Shown piece after piece: positions 25,215 through 34,528 of a stretch of DNA of 55,771 bases (position 1 is the first letter of the stretch; every line of letters begins with the position of its first letter). Below the pieces are notes generated by a model that was not told where the DNA came from, searched no databases, and worked only from the letters and a program-made list of their open reading frames with translations. The position numbers were made by a program, and so were the translations under genes. The DNA is from Lentisphaerae bacterium GWF2_45_14 (GTDB lineage: Bacteria; Verrucomicrobiota; Lentisphaeria; Victivallales; GWF2-45-14). The stretch is from NCBI GenBank assembly GCA_001804785.1, contig MHBG01000103.1, positions 1-55,771 of the forward strand, given 5' to 3'.

Positions 25215-26909
25215 ATGAAAAGCAGTTATCCTAAATATAAGTATCCTGCCCCGTTGAAGATGAAGAATCGTCAGTGGCCTGACAAAATATTGAAAAAAGC
25301 CCCCGTGTGGTGCTCGGTAGACCTCAGGGACGGCAATCAGGCGCTGCCTGTTCCGATGAATCCTGAAAAAAAGCTCGACTTTTTCAAAATGCTCGTAAAA
25401 ATAGGCTTCAAGGAAATAGAGGTCGGGTTCCCTTCGGCATCAAAAGACGATTTTGATTTTGTAAGATACCTGATAGAAGAAGATATTGCTCCGAAAGACG
25501 TGAAAATATCAGTATTGACACAGGCGAGGCCGCACCTTATCAAACAGACAGTCGAATCATTGGAAGGCGTCAATAAGGGGATTATACACTGTTATGTGGC
25601 GACGTCGGACCTTCACGGGCGCTTTGTTTTTGGAAATGACAGGAAAAAGGTGCTGAAAATGGCGGTCGACGGCACTAAGATGATTGTCGACGGACTCGAA
25701 AAGGCTGGACTTCGTAAAAAAGTTGGTTATGAATTTTCACCTGAGGAGTTCACGGACAGCGATATCGGGTTTGTAATAGAACTCTGTAAGGCCGTTAAGG
25801 AAACTTGGGGCAAATCACGGAAAGGCGACTTCATATTGAACCTTCCGGCGACAGTGGAACGGCGTCCGCCCTATCAATATGCCGATATGATAGAGTATTT
25901 CTGTGAGCATTATCCCTATCTTGATGAAACTTCCATCAGTATCCACGCCCACAATGACCAAGGTTGCGCAGTGGCGGCATCGGAAATGGCACTCATGGCG
26001 GGGGGAAACCGCATAGAAGGTACGATATTCGGACACGGCGAACGCACGGGAAATCTCGATATATCGACGCTTGCGCTCAATCTCTATTCGAGAGGAGTCG
26101 ACCCCAAGCTTGACTTCTCCGACATGCCCGGACTGGTAAGGCTTGTCGAGGAAGTTTCTAATATTCCCGTACATCCGAGGCATCCGTATGCCGGACAGCT
26201 CGCTTTTACAGCATTTTCCGGTTCGCACCAGGATGCGATAAGGAAAGGAATGGACTCATTGGGCAAGGCTGCGGATTATTTCCGCCAGGGATGGAAAGTG
26301 CCCTATCTGCACATAGATCCTGCGGATATAGGGCGAAATTATGAAAAACTTATAAGAATCAACAGTCAGTCCGGTAAGGGCGGGGTAACTTATGTCCTTG
26401 AGAATGATTTCGGGATTTATCCGCCGAAGGCGATGCAGCCCCAGATAGGGACGGCGGTCCAATTGTTTGCGGACAGCAAGGGCGGCGAGATAAATTCGCA
26501 GGAGCTTCTTGATATTTTCCGCAAAAGCTTTATTGATGTCGAAGGTCCGTATAAACTCATTGAGTTCGTCCGGAGCCAGCAGGACAGTTCGTCCATAGAT
26601 TCGATATGGGTAATTCTCAAAGTCGAATCATGTGGAGAAGTTCTTGAGCTGGAGGGTTTCGGCAACGGTCCTATTTCCGCTACCGTTCATGCTCTCAAGC
26701 AGAGTGGAAAGTTTATCAATTTCAGGCTTGAGGACTTTACCGAGCAGTCCCTCGGGCATGACTGCGACGCGACAGCGATGGCCTATGTGGGAATCCGTAC
26801 CGGCAGCGAAGATAAGATCGTTTATGGCGCCGGAGAACATTCAAATATTGACATGGCGGCTTTAAAAGCTATATTTGCCGCCTTAAACAAGGCATACAAT
26901 GAAAAGTAA
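25215..26909 (+). CDS. leuA: 2-isopropylmalate synthase, LeuA2/yeast-like type
   Basis: The 564-aa enzyme condenses acetyl-CoA with 2-oxoisovalerate, the first step committed to leucine. The N-terminal block APVWCSVDLRDGNQAL carries the metal-binding Asp (and Arg) of the TIM barrel. SIHAHNDQGCAVAA supplies the HxH-like metal ligands. A C-terminal regulatory domain (about 425-560) probably binds leucine. Length and the long N-terminus (MKNRQWPDK) fit the fungal/actinobacterial-type LeuA2. GAGGA precedes the ATG. It is controlled at the leader by the leucine attenuator. Its end overlaps dacA by 11 bp. Confidence 0.95.
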   Translation: MKSSYPKYKYPAPLKMKNRQWPDKILKKAPVWCSVDLRDGNQALPVPMNPEKKLDFFKMLVKIGFKEIEVGFPSASKDDFDFVRYLIEEDIAPKDVKISVLTQARPHLIKQTVESLEGVNKGIIHCYVATSDLHGRFVFGNDRKKVLKMAVDGTKMIVDGLEKAGLRKKVGYEFSPEEFTDSDIGFVIELCKAVKETWGKSRKGDFILNLPATVERRPPYQYADMIEYFCEHYPYLDETSISIHAHNDQGCAVAASEMALMAGGNRIEGTIFGHGERTGNLDISTLALNLYSRGVDPKLDFSDMPGLVRLVEEVSNIPVHPRHPYAGQLAFTAFSGSHQDAIRKGMDSLGKAADYFRQGWKVPYLHIDPADIGRNYEKLIRINSQSGKGGVTYVLENDFGIYPPKAMQPQIGTAVQLFADSKGGEINSQELLDIFRKSFIDVEGPYKLIEFVRSQQDSSSIDSIWVILKVESCGEVLELEGFGNGPISATVHALKQSGKFINFRLEDFTEQSLGHDCDATAMAYVGIRTGSEDKIVYGAGEHSNIDMAALKAIFAALNKAYNEK

Positions 26910-28023
26910 AACAGCATCCATTCTTTTTATTCTCGCGATAATAGCGGGAATACATGTCATCGGCATCTTTTTCTTCATGAAAAGCGGAAAAGATGGAAAA
27001 AGTCCCAGTCCGCAGACGACGGCACGAACAGAGGCAGAGAACAGCGCCATTGCCAAGGCCGAAGAAGAAATCAAGAAAAAGGTCGAGGAAAAAGCTAAGG
27101 ATGTCCCGCCGCTTCCATACGACTACAGTCTTGCGGTTAACGGGAACATTCCCGAACTGCCTCAGGGCGCGGTCGCAAAATCCGGCATATTAGTCGATAT
27201 CAATACGAGAAAAGTTCTCTGGGCAAAAAATGCGAAAGAGGGCGTTCCTATAGCGTCAATGACCAAAATGATGACGCTCCTTATCGCGATGGAGGATGTC
27301 AGAAATGAAAAAGTTTCGCTTTCGACCGATGTGAAAGTTACGAAACATGCCTATAAAATAGGGGGCAGCCAAGTCTACCTCGACCCGCGCGAAACATTTA
27401 AACTCGAAGACCTTCTTAAAACAATAGCCATAAAAAGCGCGAACGATTCCGCCTATCTCGTTTCGGAATTTCTCGGGGGCGGCGACGTGGAGTCCTTCAT
27501 CTCCAGAATGAACCAGAAGGCAGAATATCTCAATATGCCGAATACAAAATTTTTCAATGCACACGGACTGCCTGGCACTACATCGAAAGAGGACAATATA
27601 AGCAGCGCCGAGGGTATGGCCATTCTTGCCGAGGTACTTCTCAGATCACCAAAAATAGTTGAGTGGGCCTCGACGCCCACTTTTACCTTCAGAGAAGGCA
27701 CCGATAAACCAATGCTGATAACCAACCACAACAAGCTCGTGAATGAATGCCCGGGAGTCGATGGAATGAAAACAGGATTCATCAACCGCTCAGGCTTCTG
27801 CATTACCGTTACATGTAAACGGGCCGACAGACGTCTCATCGCCGTAGTCACCGGCTTTAATACGTGGAAGGACCGCAACTCATTTGTTAAAAAACTTATT
27901 GATTGGGGCTACAGGCGCGCGCCGCTCGTCGAAAGTGGAAAAGTCCCACCCCCAAAAGCAGCAGAACCCGTCAAAAAAGCGGCGACTTCTAAGAAAACAA
28001 GCGGCGCAAAATCAAAAAAATGA
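26899..28023 (+). CDS. dacA: D-alanyl-D-alanine carboxypeptidase (PBP5/6 type)
   Basis: The 374-aa protein has an N-terminal membrane anchor (about 5-27), a charged linker rich in Lys/Glu (about 28-70) and a peptidase S11 domain with all three penicillin-binding motifs: S120-x2-K123 (SMTKMM), SAND, and KTGFI. It trims the terminal D-Ala from peptidoglycan pentapeptides in the periplasm. The C-terminus is short and basic (Lys/Ala-rich) and lacks the usual amphipathic membrane helix, so the N-terminal helix probably does the anchoring. It overlaps leuA by 11 bp, so the two share a message. Confidence 0.93.
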   Translation: MKSKTASILFILAIIAGIHVIGIFFFMKSGKDGKSPSPQTTARTEAENSAIAKAEEEIKKKVEEKAKDVPPLPYDYSLAVNGNIPELPQGAVAKSGILVDINTRKVLWAKNAKEGVPIASMTKMMTLLIAMEDVRNEKVSLSTDVKVTKHAYKIGGSQVYLDPRETFKLEDLLKTIAIKSANDSAYLVSEFLGGGDVESFISRMNQKAEYLNMPNTKFFNAHGLPGTTSKEDNISSAEGMAILAEVLLRSPKIVEWASTPTFTFREGTDKPMLITNHNKLVNECPGVDGMKTGFINRSGFCITVTCKRADRRLIAVVTGFNTWKDRNSFVKKLIDWGYRRAPLVESGKVPPPKAAEPVKKAATSKKTSGAKSKK

Positions 28024-28043
28024 GGATTTAATAAAAGATTCCA

Positions 28044-28535
28044 ATGAAAAGAACAGTGCTTTATCCAGGGACATTTGATCCTGTCACTAACGGACATCTT
28101 GATATAATCGAGCGCTCATGCAGGCTTTTCGACCTTGTTTTTATAGGAGTGGCGCAGAATGACAAGAAAAATCCGCTTTTTACTCTTGATGAGCGCATGG
28201 AACTTATGCGCAAGGCATGCGCCCATCTCAATAACGTGGAAATAGTTTCGTTCGACGGGCTCATGGTAGATGCCGTAAGGCAGTACAAGGTAACCGTCGT
28301 CATAAGGGGAATAAGGGCGGTTGCTGATTTCGAGTATGAGTTTCAGATGGCCCTGATGAACCATGAACTCAATCAGGAATGCGAAACCATCTTCATGATG
28401 CCCAGCAAGACATATTCATTCGTAAGCTCAAAACTGATTAAAGAAGTTTCCCGCTGCTGCGGCGATATCTCAGCTTTCGTACATCCAGCCGTGGGCGAGG
28501 CAATTATGAAAAAGGTCCGGGAAGAGAAGTTATGA
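28044..28535 (+). CDS. coaD: Phosphopantetheine adenylyltransferase
   Basis: A 163-aa CoaD. YPGTFDPVTNGHLDII carries the nucleotidyltransferase TxGH-type motif (N16-G17-H18). VIRGIRAVADFEYEFQMALMN and YSFVSSKLIKEV are the conserved substrate blocks. It transfers AMP to 4'-phosphopantetheine, the penultimate step to coenzyme A. It sits between dacA (20 bp gap) and yceD (4-bp overlap), in the run leading to the fatty-acid genes, which consume CoA and ACP. Confidence 0.96.
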   Translation: MKRTVLYPGTFDPVTNGHLDIIERSCRLFDLVFIGVAQNDKKNPLFTLDERMELMRKACAHLNNVEIVSFDGLMVDAVRQYKVTVVIRGIRAVADFEYEFQMALMNHELNQECETIFMMPSKTYSFVSSKLIKEVSRCCGDISAFVHPAVGEAIMKKVREEKL

Positions 28536-29038
28536 TTAAGTTTTCTATTGTTAATCTTGACAGGGACGGGACGGATCTTTCCGGCTCCGAGCCCGCGAGC
28601 ATCCTGGAAATCGAAGATTCCGACCTGCTCTCCTGTCATTCCCCGATTGAATACAATCTGCATGCGGCACTCGTAAACAACGGAATTCTAGTCACAGGAA
28701 GCGCGTCAACGGAAATAAATCTCAAATGCGGAAGATGCCTAAAAAGCTTTAAATATCAGGTCAGCTCCCGCAACATGTGCCATTTTTACGAAAAGGTAAA
28801 AAACCAGGAACTTGATGTTACCGAGGAAATAAGAGAAGACATTCTTGTCGCGTTTCCCAATGCCTATTTGTGCAAGAAAAACTGCAAGGGACTCTGTCCT
28901 AAGTGCGGCACTAATCTCAATAAGTCAGAGTGTTCGTGCGCCGAAGAGGAAAGCCCAGTATTGGAAAGCAGTGAAGAGAAAAGCCCGTGGATTGAGCTCG
29001 ACAAATTAAAAATTGAACCACGCGTGAAAAAAAGATGA
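28532..29038 (+). CDS. yceD: YceD/DUF177 family protein
   Basis: The 168-aa product has the DUF177 core LKCGRCLKSFKYQV (about 66-79) and a C-terminal zinc-binding block with CKKNCKGLCPKCG and CSC (about 110-133). Family knowledge places it next to rpmF almost everywhere and links it to 23S rRNA/ribosome assembly. The same order yceD-rpmF-plsX-fabH is present here, which makes the call secure. It overlaps coaD by 4 bp. Confidence 0.9.
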   Translation: MIKFSIVNLDRDGTDLSGSEPASILEIEDSDLLSCHSPIEYNLHAALVNNGILVTGSASTEINLKCGRCLKSFKYQVSSRNMCHFYEKVKNQELDVTEEIREDILVAFPNAYLCKKNCKGLCPKCGTNLNKSECSCAEEESPVLESSEEKSPWIELDKLKIEPRVKKR

Positions 29039-29045
29039 TTCATTG

Positions 29046-29073
29046 TTGAAAGATAGCTTTTTTATGCTATTTT
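29046..29073 (+). promoter_or_regulatory. Possible internal promoter before rpmF
   Basis: TTGAAA (29046-29051) and TATTTT (29068-29073) are separated by 16 bases in the 75-bp gap between yceD and rpmF. A short ATAGC/GCTAT hairpin lies between them. It could allow rpmF-plsX-fabH to be expressed separately. Confidence 0.4.
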
Positions 29074-29113
29074 ACACGTTTCGCAAATTAAAAATTCAGA
29101 TGGAGAACCTACA

Positions 29114-29293
29114 ATGGGTGTACCAAAAAGAAAAATGTCGAAGATGAAAAAGCGCTCGCGCAAGGCGGCTAACAGATATGAAGGTGTCGAAGCCACTTTC
29201 TGCCAGTCGTGCGGTAAACCTGTCGCGCCCCACAGGGCATGCAAAGGCTGCGGCATATACAAAGGCAAACAAGTTATAACTGTTTCCGAGTAA
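29114..29293 (+). CDS. rpmF: 50S ribosomal protein L32
   Basis: A 59-aa gene starting at ATG 29114. It opens with the universal GVPKRKMSKMKKRSRKAAN and carries a four-cysteine zinc ribbon, C30-x2-C33 and C43-x2-C46 (CQSCGKP ... CKGCG). It is therefore the zinc-containing (C+) form of L32. It lies between yceD and plsX, as in most bacteria. Confidence 0.97.
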   Translation: MGVPKRKMSKMKKRSRKAANRYEGVEATFCQSCGKPVAPHRACKGCGIYKGKQVITVSE

Positions 29294-29298
29294 ATGTG

Positions 29299-30333
29299 AT
29301 GAAAATAGCTGTGGATGTAATGGGCGGGGATTATGCGCCGTCTGCGATAATAGAAGGCACAGCTATCGCCTTAAAAGATTTCTCCGATATCGAACTAGTA
29401 TTAGTTGGACATCTCGGAAAGATATCTTTTTATCTTGAGAAATTCGGGCTTGCCAGGCATCCCAGAGTGAGTCTCGTACACGCCGAAGAAGTAGTTGAGA
29501 TGAAAGATGCTTCGATAGTAACACTAAGAAGCAAAAAGAATTCATCAATCTCTGTCGCCGCGAGACTTATGAAAAATGGTGAGGTCGATGCGATCGTGAG
29601 CGTCGGGCATACCGGAGCGGCAGTCGCTGCCACAAATGTGATTGTAAAGCCGCTTCCTGGAGTAGACAGAGCCCCGCTAGCCTCAGTAATGCCGGCCATC
29701 GGCGGTCATTTCATACTTCTTGACGCGGGAGCCAACACCGATTGCAAGGCTCTCCACCTCGCACAATTCGCCATCATGGGAGAAACGTACTGCAAGCACA
29801 TCCTCGGGGTCGAAAATCCTACGGTTGGACTACTCAGCATAGGAGAAGAAGACAGCAAGGGTAACGACCTTACCAAGGAGGCCTTCAAGCTACTCTCAAA
29901 AATGCCTATAAATTTCGCGGGAAATGTCGAGGGCAATGACCTTTTTATAAAGACAACCGATGTGGTGGTCTGCGATGGATTCGTCGGCAACGTCCTCATT
30001 AAAGCCTGCGAAAGCCTTGCAGGGGCTATAAACCATTGGATGAAAGACGTCTTTACAAAAAACCCTGTCCGCAAGACAGGAGCGATACTCGCAAGAAGCG
30101 CATTCAAGGATCTGAAGGCTATCGCCGACGCTGAGGAATACGGCGGAATTCCGCTTCTCGGTCTTAATGGAATATGCATCATTGGGCACGGCTCGTCGAA
30201 CCCGAAGGCCGTCAGAAATGCGATAAGGACATGTACCGAATCGGTTAGAAAGCGCATAAATGAAAAGATCATGGCAAGGATTGAAGAATCCGGAATGACC
30301 TTCAAAAATATACAGTCTTCAGAAGCAAATTAA
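29299..30333 (+). CDS. plsX: Phosphate acyltransferase PlsX
   Basis: The 344-aa enzyme converts acyl-ACP to acyl-phosphate for phospholipid synthesis. The start KIAVDVMGGDYAPSAIIEG is the family's N-terminus, so I use ATG 29299. A longer frame back to 29239 would run inside rpmF. VSVGHTGAAVAATN, LLDAGANTDCKA and CDGFVGNVLIKACE are conserved PlsX blocks. It follows rpmF by 5 bp and precedes fabH by 19 bp. Confidence 0.95.
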   Translation: MKIAVDVMGGDYAPSAIIEGTAIALKDFSDIELVLVGHLGKISFYLEKFGLARHPRVSLVHAEEVVEMKDASIVTLRSKKNSSISVAARLMKNGEVDAIVSVGHTGAAVAATNVIVKPLPGVDRAPLASVMPAIGGHFILLDAGANTDCKALHLAQFAIMGETYCKHILGVENPTVGLLSIGEEDSKGNDLTKEAFKLLSKMPINFAGNVEGNDLFIKTTDVVVCDGFVGNVLIKACESLAGAINHWMKDVFTKNPVRKTGAILARSAFKDLKAIADAEEYGGIPLLGLNGICIIGHGSSNPKAVRNAIRTCTESVRKRINEKIMARIEESGMTFKNIQSSEAN

Positions 30334-30352
30334 TTAAGCCGGGAGTTCATAA

Positions 30353-31336
30353 ATGGGAATACGAATAGCGGGAACAGGATCATACCTGCCGGAAAAAGTC
30401 CTGACTAATTCCGATCTTGAAAAAATAGTTGAAACCACCGACGAGTGGATATGCACCCGCACCGGCATAAAGGAAAGAAGAATCGCCGAAGCAAATGTGC
30501 CGACTTCAGATTTGGCCGCAAAGGCCGCAGAAGCTGCACTCGCAATGGCTGGAATAGGAGCGGAACAGCTCAACGCAATGTCAGTCGCGTCAATAACTCA
30601 GGACAAAATATTTCCGAGTACCGCCTGCATCGTCCAGAGAAAAATAAAAGCATCCAACGCGTTCTGTTTCGACCTTCAGGCTGCCTGCTCAGGACTCCTC
30701 TATTCGCTCGAAGTAGCTAAAAGCATACTGCTTACTCACCCTGAGTACAAATATTTTATGGTAATCGGCGCCGAGAAACTTTCATCCATCGTCGACTGGC
30801 AGGACAGAAGCACCTGCGTGCTTTTCGGCGATGGTGCGGCAGCCATCCTGCTTGAGAAAACCGAAGACGATGAAAACTGTTTCATCGGAAGCAAGCTTGG
30901 TTCCGACGGCAATTATGCCGACATTCTCCAGATTCAGGCGGGCGGTTCCGACACTCCGGCCTCTCATGAGACCGTAGACAAAAAAATGCACTTCATGAAA
31001 ATGGACGGCCAGGCCGTTTTCAAGCTCGCCGTCAACGCAATGGTCGGCGCCTGTAGGGAAACAATGGAAAAGTGCGGCGTCCATCCCTCACAGATAAAGT
31101 GGCTCGTCCCGCATCAGGCCAACTATAGAATACTCAAAACCGTCGCCGCCAAGCTCGACATCTCCGAAGAAAACGTCTACATGAACGTCCATAAATTCGG
31201 TAACACCTCCGCGGCGTCAATAGGGCTCTGCATTGATGAAATCGTAAGAGGCGGCAAAATACAGAAGGGCGAGTATATGCTCCTTACCGCGTTCGGCGGC
31301 GGCCTCACATGGGGTGCGACACTCGTCAAGTGGTAA
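30353..31336 (+). CDS. fabH: Beta-ketoacyl-ACP synthase III
   Basis: A 327-aa FabH, which starts fatty-acid synthesis by condensing acetyl-CoA with malonyl-ACP. The triad is complete: Cys112 in QAACSGLLY, His in PHQANYRI (about 245) and Asn in HKFGNTSAAS (about 275). The final GGGLTWGA is also conserved. GGGAG precedes the start. It ends 24 bp from the convergent pit gene with no obvious terminator. Confidence 0.96.
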   Translation: MGIRIAGTGSYLPEKVLTNSDLEKIVETTDEWICTRTGIKERRIAEANVPTSDLAAKAAEAALAMAGIGAEQLNAMSVASITQDKIFPSTACIVQRKIKASNAFCFDLQAACSGLLYSLEVAKSILLTHPEYKYFMVIGAEKLSSIVDWQDRSTCVLFGDGAAAILLEKTEDDENCFIGSKLGSDGNYADILQIQAGGSDTPASHETVDKKMHFMKMDGQAVFKLAVNAMVGACRETMEKCGVHPSQIKWLVPHQANYRILKTVAAKLDISEENVYMNVHKFGNTSAASIGLCIDEIVRGGKIQKGEYMLLTAFGGGLTWGATLVKW

Positions 31337-31360
31337 GATTGCAACGATTGAAGGCTCTAA

Positions 31361-32374
31361 TCAGTATCCGTTCAGATTGACTGAGAGATTTTCGATTATC
31401 CAGAGGAACATGGCGAGCGCACAAGCTATGACTGGAGTGAAAAGCCAGCCCGAAAATACTTTCAAAAGACTGCCGTAATTAATCACATGCGCTCCTTTTA
31501 TGAAGCCTATTCCGAAAAGTGCCCCGATTATTGCCTGGGTTGATGAGACGGGAACTCCTATCTCAGCATAGATATGAATCGTCACAGCGTGTGAAAGTAC
31601 ACAGACAAAGGCAGTGAACGCATTGAGTTTAATGATGCTTTTACCCACCGTAGTCATCACCGGCTTTGCAAAAAACAGAACACCCGTCGCTATAGCAATT
31701 CCGCCAAAGCAGGCCGCCTGCATAGTCGTCATCATTCCAGCTCCGACAAAGACAGCCGAAACGTTGGCCACATTATTAGCGCCAAGCGCATAAGCTCCAT
31801 AGCAGCCGCAGACTGTGAGAAGCAGCGACATCAGAGGGTCGTAGATAAATACTGACGGTTTCCACTTGTCCAGGAAATACTTGAAAAAGTAATAGAAAAC
31901 AATCGTAAAGAATGCCCCTCCAAGCGGGGTCGTTATCCAACATATTACTATTTTTTCGAGTCCCCCTAGATTCACATTTTTTTGCATGAGTCCGACTCCG
32001 ACAATCGCCCCGACAACCGCCTGGCTTGTTGAGATAGGCATCTTGAGAAGTGTCATGATTGTTACCGTTATTGCCGCCGCGAATGACGTGGCGACCACGG
32101 TCTTGACGGCCACGCTGGACCTTCTGACCGGATCAATATTGGACTGCTGAACTTGCACTGAACTTTTATTTCTGAGTCCTTTACTCAGAGTTTCTATCCC
32201 GGCTTTGCCGTCAATGACCGCACCTAAGAAGACAAATATTGCGGACAAAATGACGGCTGTGCTGTACTTTATCATTCTGGAACTTACGGCTGTGCCGAAT
32301 ACATTTGAGCAGTCGTTCGCGCCGAGGGCGCCGCCCAAGAAGAAGCCGCCTAGATATTTAAGAATAAAAATCAT
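31361..32374 (-). CDS. pit: Low-affinity inorganic phosphate transporter (Pit family)
   Basis: The 337-aa polytopic protein carries the Pit duplicated signature GANDCSNVFGTAVSSRMI (about 18) and GANNVANVSAVFVGAG (about 198), with matching STSQAVVGAIVG and SSTQAIIGALFG repeats. It should symport phosphate (often as a metal-phosphate complex) across the inner membrane. Its start overlaps the DUF47 gene by 4 bp, the usual pairing for this class. Confidence 0.93.
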   Translation of the reverse strand: MIFILKYLGGFFLGGALGANDCSNVFGTAVSSRMIKYSTAVILSAIFVFLGAVIDGKAGIETLSKGLRNKSSVQVQQSNIDPVRRSSVAVKTVVATSFAAAITVTIMTLLKMPISTSQAVVGAIVGVGLMQKNVNLGGLEKIVICWITTPLGGAFFTIVFYYFFKYFLDKWKPSVFIYDPLMSLLLTVCGCYGAYALGANNVANVSAVFVGAGMMTTMQAACFGGIAIATGVLFFAKPVMTTVGKSIIKLNAFTAFVCVLSHAVTIHIYAEIGVPVSSTQAIIGALFGIGFIKGAHVINYGSLLKVFSGWLFTPVIACALAMFLWIIENLSVNLNGY

Positions 32375-33015
32375 ACTTGCCGTTTAATGCCGCAGATAAC
32401 CAGTTTATCCATAACGTGTTCGCATATATTGCAGATCGTACCGAGTTTTTTCACGAAATCGCGCTGGATTATTTTTTCGACTTTGTCGAGTTCCGCATCG
32501 AATATGGCTCCAATCATTTTTCCCTCAAGACTGTCGCCTAGGCTCTCGTTGTCATCGATTTTAACGTTGTATTCGTCCATTTTCCGGCACTTGCCGAGAC
32601 AGTCCCAGAAAGCTTCTGCTATGAGTTTCGAAGATTCGCAGGAGATGTCAACAAGTTCGAGAAAATCTGTTCTGATTTCCGGGATTATGACGGTCTTCTG
32701 GAGGATGAAATCACTGAGTATGTCTTCGCAGGGGTTGGAGATTTTGTCCAGTATCTCAATGACGTTCAGAATGTCCTCGCGGGTCTCGGGAAGCAGTGAC
32801 TTGCCGAACATGAATTTTTCAATCTCCCGCCTGATATCGTCGGCGTGCGATTCGTGCTGATGAACCTTTTTCGCAATTATCCTGAAGTGTTCGTCGAGGT
32901 GGTTCTCCATGAGATAGCGTATGGCGTCCCTGAATGCATTGAGCGATTCCTGAACTTCGGCAAGATATTTTCCTATCATGCATACGAGTTCTTTGTTCTT
33001 GCTGAAGATAATCAC
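32371..33015 (-). CDS. DUF47 (PhoU-like) Pit accessory protein
   Basis: I start at GTG 33013-33015. GGAG lies 9 nt upstream, and the next ATG, at 32979, has no ribosome site. The 214-aa helical product matches DUF47/TIGR00153 proteins (AKKVHQHESHADDIRREIE, ILDKISNPCEDI), which resemble PhoU and control partner Pit transporters. The start lies 4 bp after the hisH stop, and the end overlaps pit by 4 bp. Confidence 0.88.
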   Translation of the reverse strand: MIIFSKNKELVCMIGKYLAEVQESLNAFRDAIRYLMENHLDEHFRIIAKKVHQHESHADDIRREIEKFMFGKSLLPETREDILNVIEILDKISNPCEDILSDFILQKTVIIPEIRTDFLELVDISCESSKLIAEAFWDCLGKCRKMDEYNVKIDDNESLGDSLEGKMIGAIFDAELDKVEKIIQRDFVKKLGTICNICEHVMDKLVICGIKRQV

Positions 33016-33019
33016 GAAA

Positions 33020-33640
33020 TCAATCTCCGTTTTTAGAGAAGTTTCCAACAAAATTGCGGAGAATCTGAAGACCGGGATTTTGACTTTTTTCCGGATGGAA
33101 CTGAGTTGCAAACACGTTATCTTTACCTATTGCTGCGCAAAAATCGAGAATGTAGGAAGATGACGCGGCGATGGCCGATTTATCCTCGGGGTCCGCATAA
33201 AAAGAGTGAACGAAATAAAAATAGCTTCCTTCATTCACGTTGTTGAGGCAGTAATGTTCATTCCGTATGGAAATATTATTCCATCCCATGTGCGGCACCT
33301 TGAAGCCGGATTCAGGAAAGCGTTTGACTTTTCCTTTGAATATTCCAAGTCCCTTCATACCCGGGGCTTCTTCGCTTTCCTCAAGAAGCATCTGCATTCC
33401 AAGACATATACCGAGAAAAGGTTTTCCGCTTTCTACGAATTTTATAATCTCGGGGGCCAGGCCGCGGCCCCTGAGGTGCCCCATGCCGTCACCGAAATTT
33501 CCCACGCCGGGAAGAATGAGCGCGTCAGCGCAAGCTATGGCAGAAGGATCATCTATAATCTCAATCGTCCCGCCAACGGCCTCGAGCGCTTTTGATACGC
33601 TCAGGAGATTTCCCATTCCGTAATCGACGAGGGCAATCAT
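33020..33640 (-). CDS. hisH: Imidazole glycerol phosphate synthase, glutaminase subunit
   Basis: A 206-aa class I glutamine amidotransferase. LGICLGMQMLLEES carries the nucleophile Cys (about 79), FATQFHPEKS carries the His-x-Glu pair, and the N-terminal DYGMGNLLSV is typical of HisH. With HisF it would make imidazole glycerol phosphate for histidine. hisF and the other his genes are not in the window. It lies between an SDR gene (3 bp away) and DUF47 (4 bp away), an unrelated mix. Confidence 0.95.
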   Translation of the reverse strand: MIALVDYGMGNLLSVSKALEAVGGTIEIIDDPSAIACADALILPGVGNFGDGMGHLRGRGLAPEIIKFVESGKPFLGICLGMQMLLEESEEAPGMKGLGIFKGKVKRFPESGFKVPHMGWNNISIRNEHYCLNNVNEGSYFYFVHSFYADPEDKSAIAASSSYILDFCAAIGKDNVFATQFHPEKSQNPGLQILRNFVGNFSKNGD

Positions 33641-33643
33641 GCT

Positions 33644-34498
33644 TTAGACGCCGGAAAATGCGGAAAACGCACCATCCACGGGAATAACTGTGCCGTTGAC
33701 GAAGCCGGAGGCATTATCATCGACAAGCCAAAGCAATGTTCCGACGAGTTCCTCGGGCTTTCCGAAACGGCCCATCGGAGTCTGCGACACGATTTTATTT
33801 CCTCTGGCGGTAAGGGAGCCGTCGGCGTTCGTAAGAAGCGCACGGTTCTGCTCCGTAAGGAAAAATCCGGGAGCTATCGCGTTGACTCTAATATTGACCT
33901 TGGACATATGAACGGCAAGCCACTGGGTAAAGTTGCTTATCGCCGCCTTGGCTCCGCTGTAGGCCGGAATCTTGGTCAGCGGGCATAAGGCGTTCATTGA
34001 GGAGATGTTTATCACATTGCCCCCGCTGCCTTCGACCATGTCCCTGCAGAACACCTGCGAGGGAAGGAGCGTGCCGAGGAAGTTCAGGTTGAATACGAAA
34101 CCGACGCCTGCCGGGTCGAGATCGAAGAAAGTGGTCACGTTTTCGACCTTTTTGAGGTCCTCTTTCGTAAGGTGTTCTTTTGATGTCGTACCCTTGGGGT
34201 GGTTGCCGCCCGCGCCGTTGATGAGGATATCGCAGGGGCCGAATTTTGAAGTAACTTCGGCTTTTGCGTTGTTAAGGCTCTCGATTTCCAGGACGTTTGC
34301 GGCTACTCCCATTGCGATACCGCCTGCGGCGCTGATTTCGGAAGCAACTTTATCGGCGTTTTCCTTTTTAAGGTCAAGTATCGCTACTTTTGCGCCGCAT
34401 TCCGCGAGGGCCTTGGCCATTACGCCGCAAAGGATACCGCCTCCGCCTGTTACGACTGCTGTTTTTCCTGAGAGATTGACTTTGAATGGTACAGACAT
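33644..34498 (-). CDS. Short-chain dehydrogenase, fructuronate reductase-like
   Basis: The 284-aa SDR has the Rossmann motif TGGGGILCG (about 18-26) and the catalytic Ser and Y-x3-K (SSMNALCPLTKIPAYSGAK). The long insert FFDLDPAGVGFVFNLNFLGTLLPSQVF and the SMNALCPLTKIPAYSGAKAA block are as in the SDR-type D-mannonate oxidoreductases (YjmF-like UxuB). It may reduce fructuronate to mannonate in glucuronate breakdown. The neighbouring ugd gene also handles glucuronate. GGAGT precedes the start. Confidence 0.75.
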   Translation of the reverse strand: MSVPFKVNLSGKTAVVTGGGGILCGVMAKALAECGAKVAILDLKKENADKVASEISAAGGIAMGVAANVLEIESLNNAKAEVTSKFGPCDILINGAGGNHPKGTTSKEHLTKEDLKKVENVTTFFDLDPAGVGFVFNLNFLGTLLPSQVFCRDMVEGSGGNVINISSMNALCPLTKIPAYSGAKAAISNFTQWLAVHMSKVNIRVNAIAPGFFLTEQNRALLTNADGSLTARGNKIVSQTPMGRFGKPEELVGTLLWLVDDNASGFVNGTVIPVDGAFSAFSGV

Positions 34499-34528
34499 TT
34501 TGTAAACTCCTGCTTATTTAGAAGGTTA

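Noticed and set aside
29239..29298. Longer plsX start inside rpmF
   Set aside because: The 20 extra residues are rpmF read in another frame; the family N-terminus starts at 29299.
29706..30305. 199-codon antisense frame in plsX
   Set aside because: Covers conserved PlsX blocks on the opposite strand and resembles no protein family.
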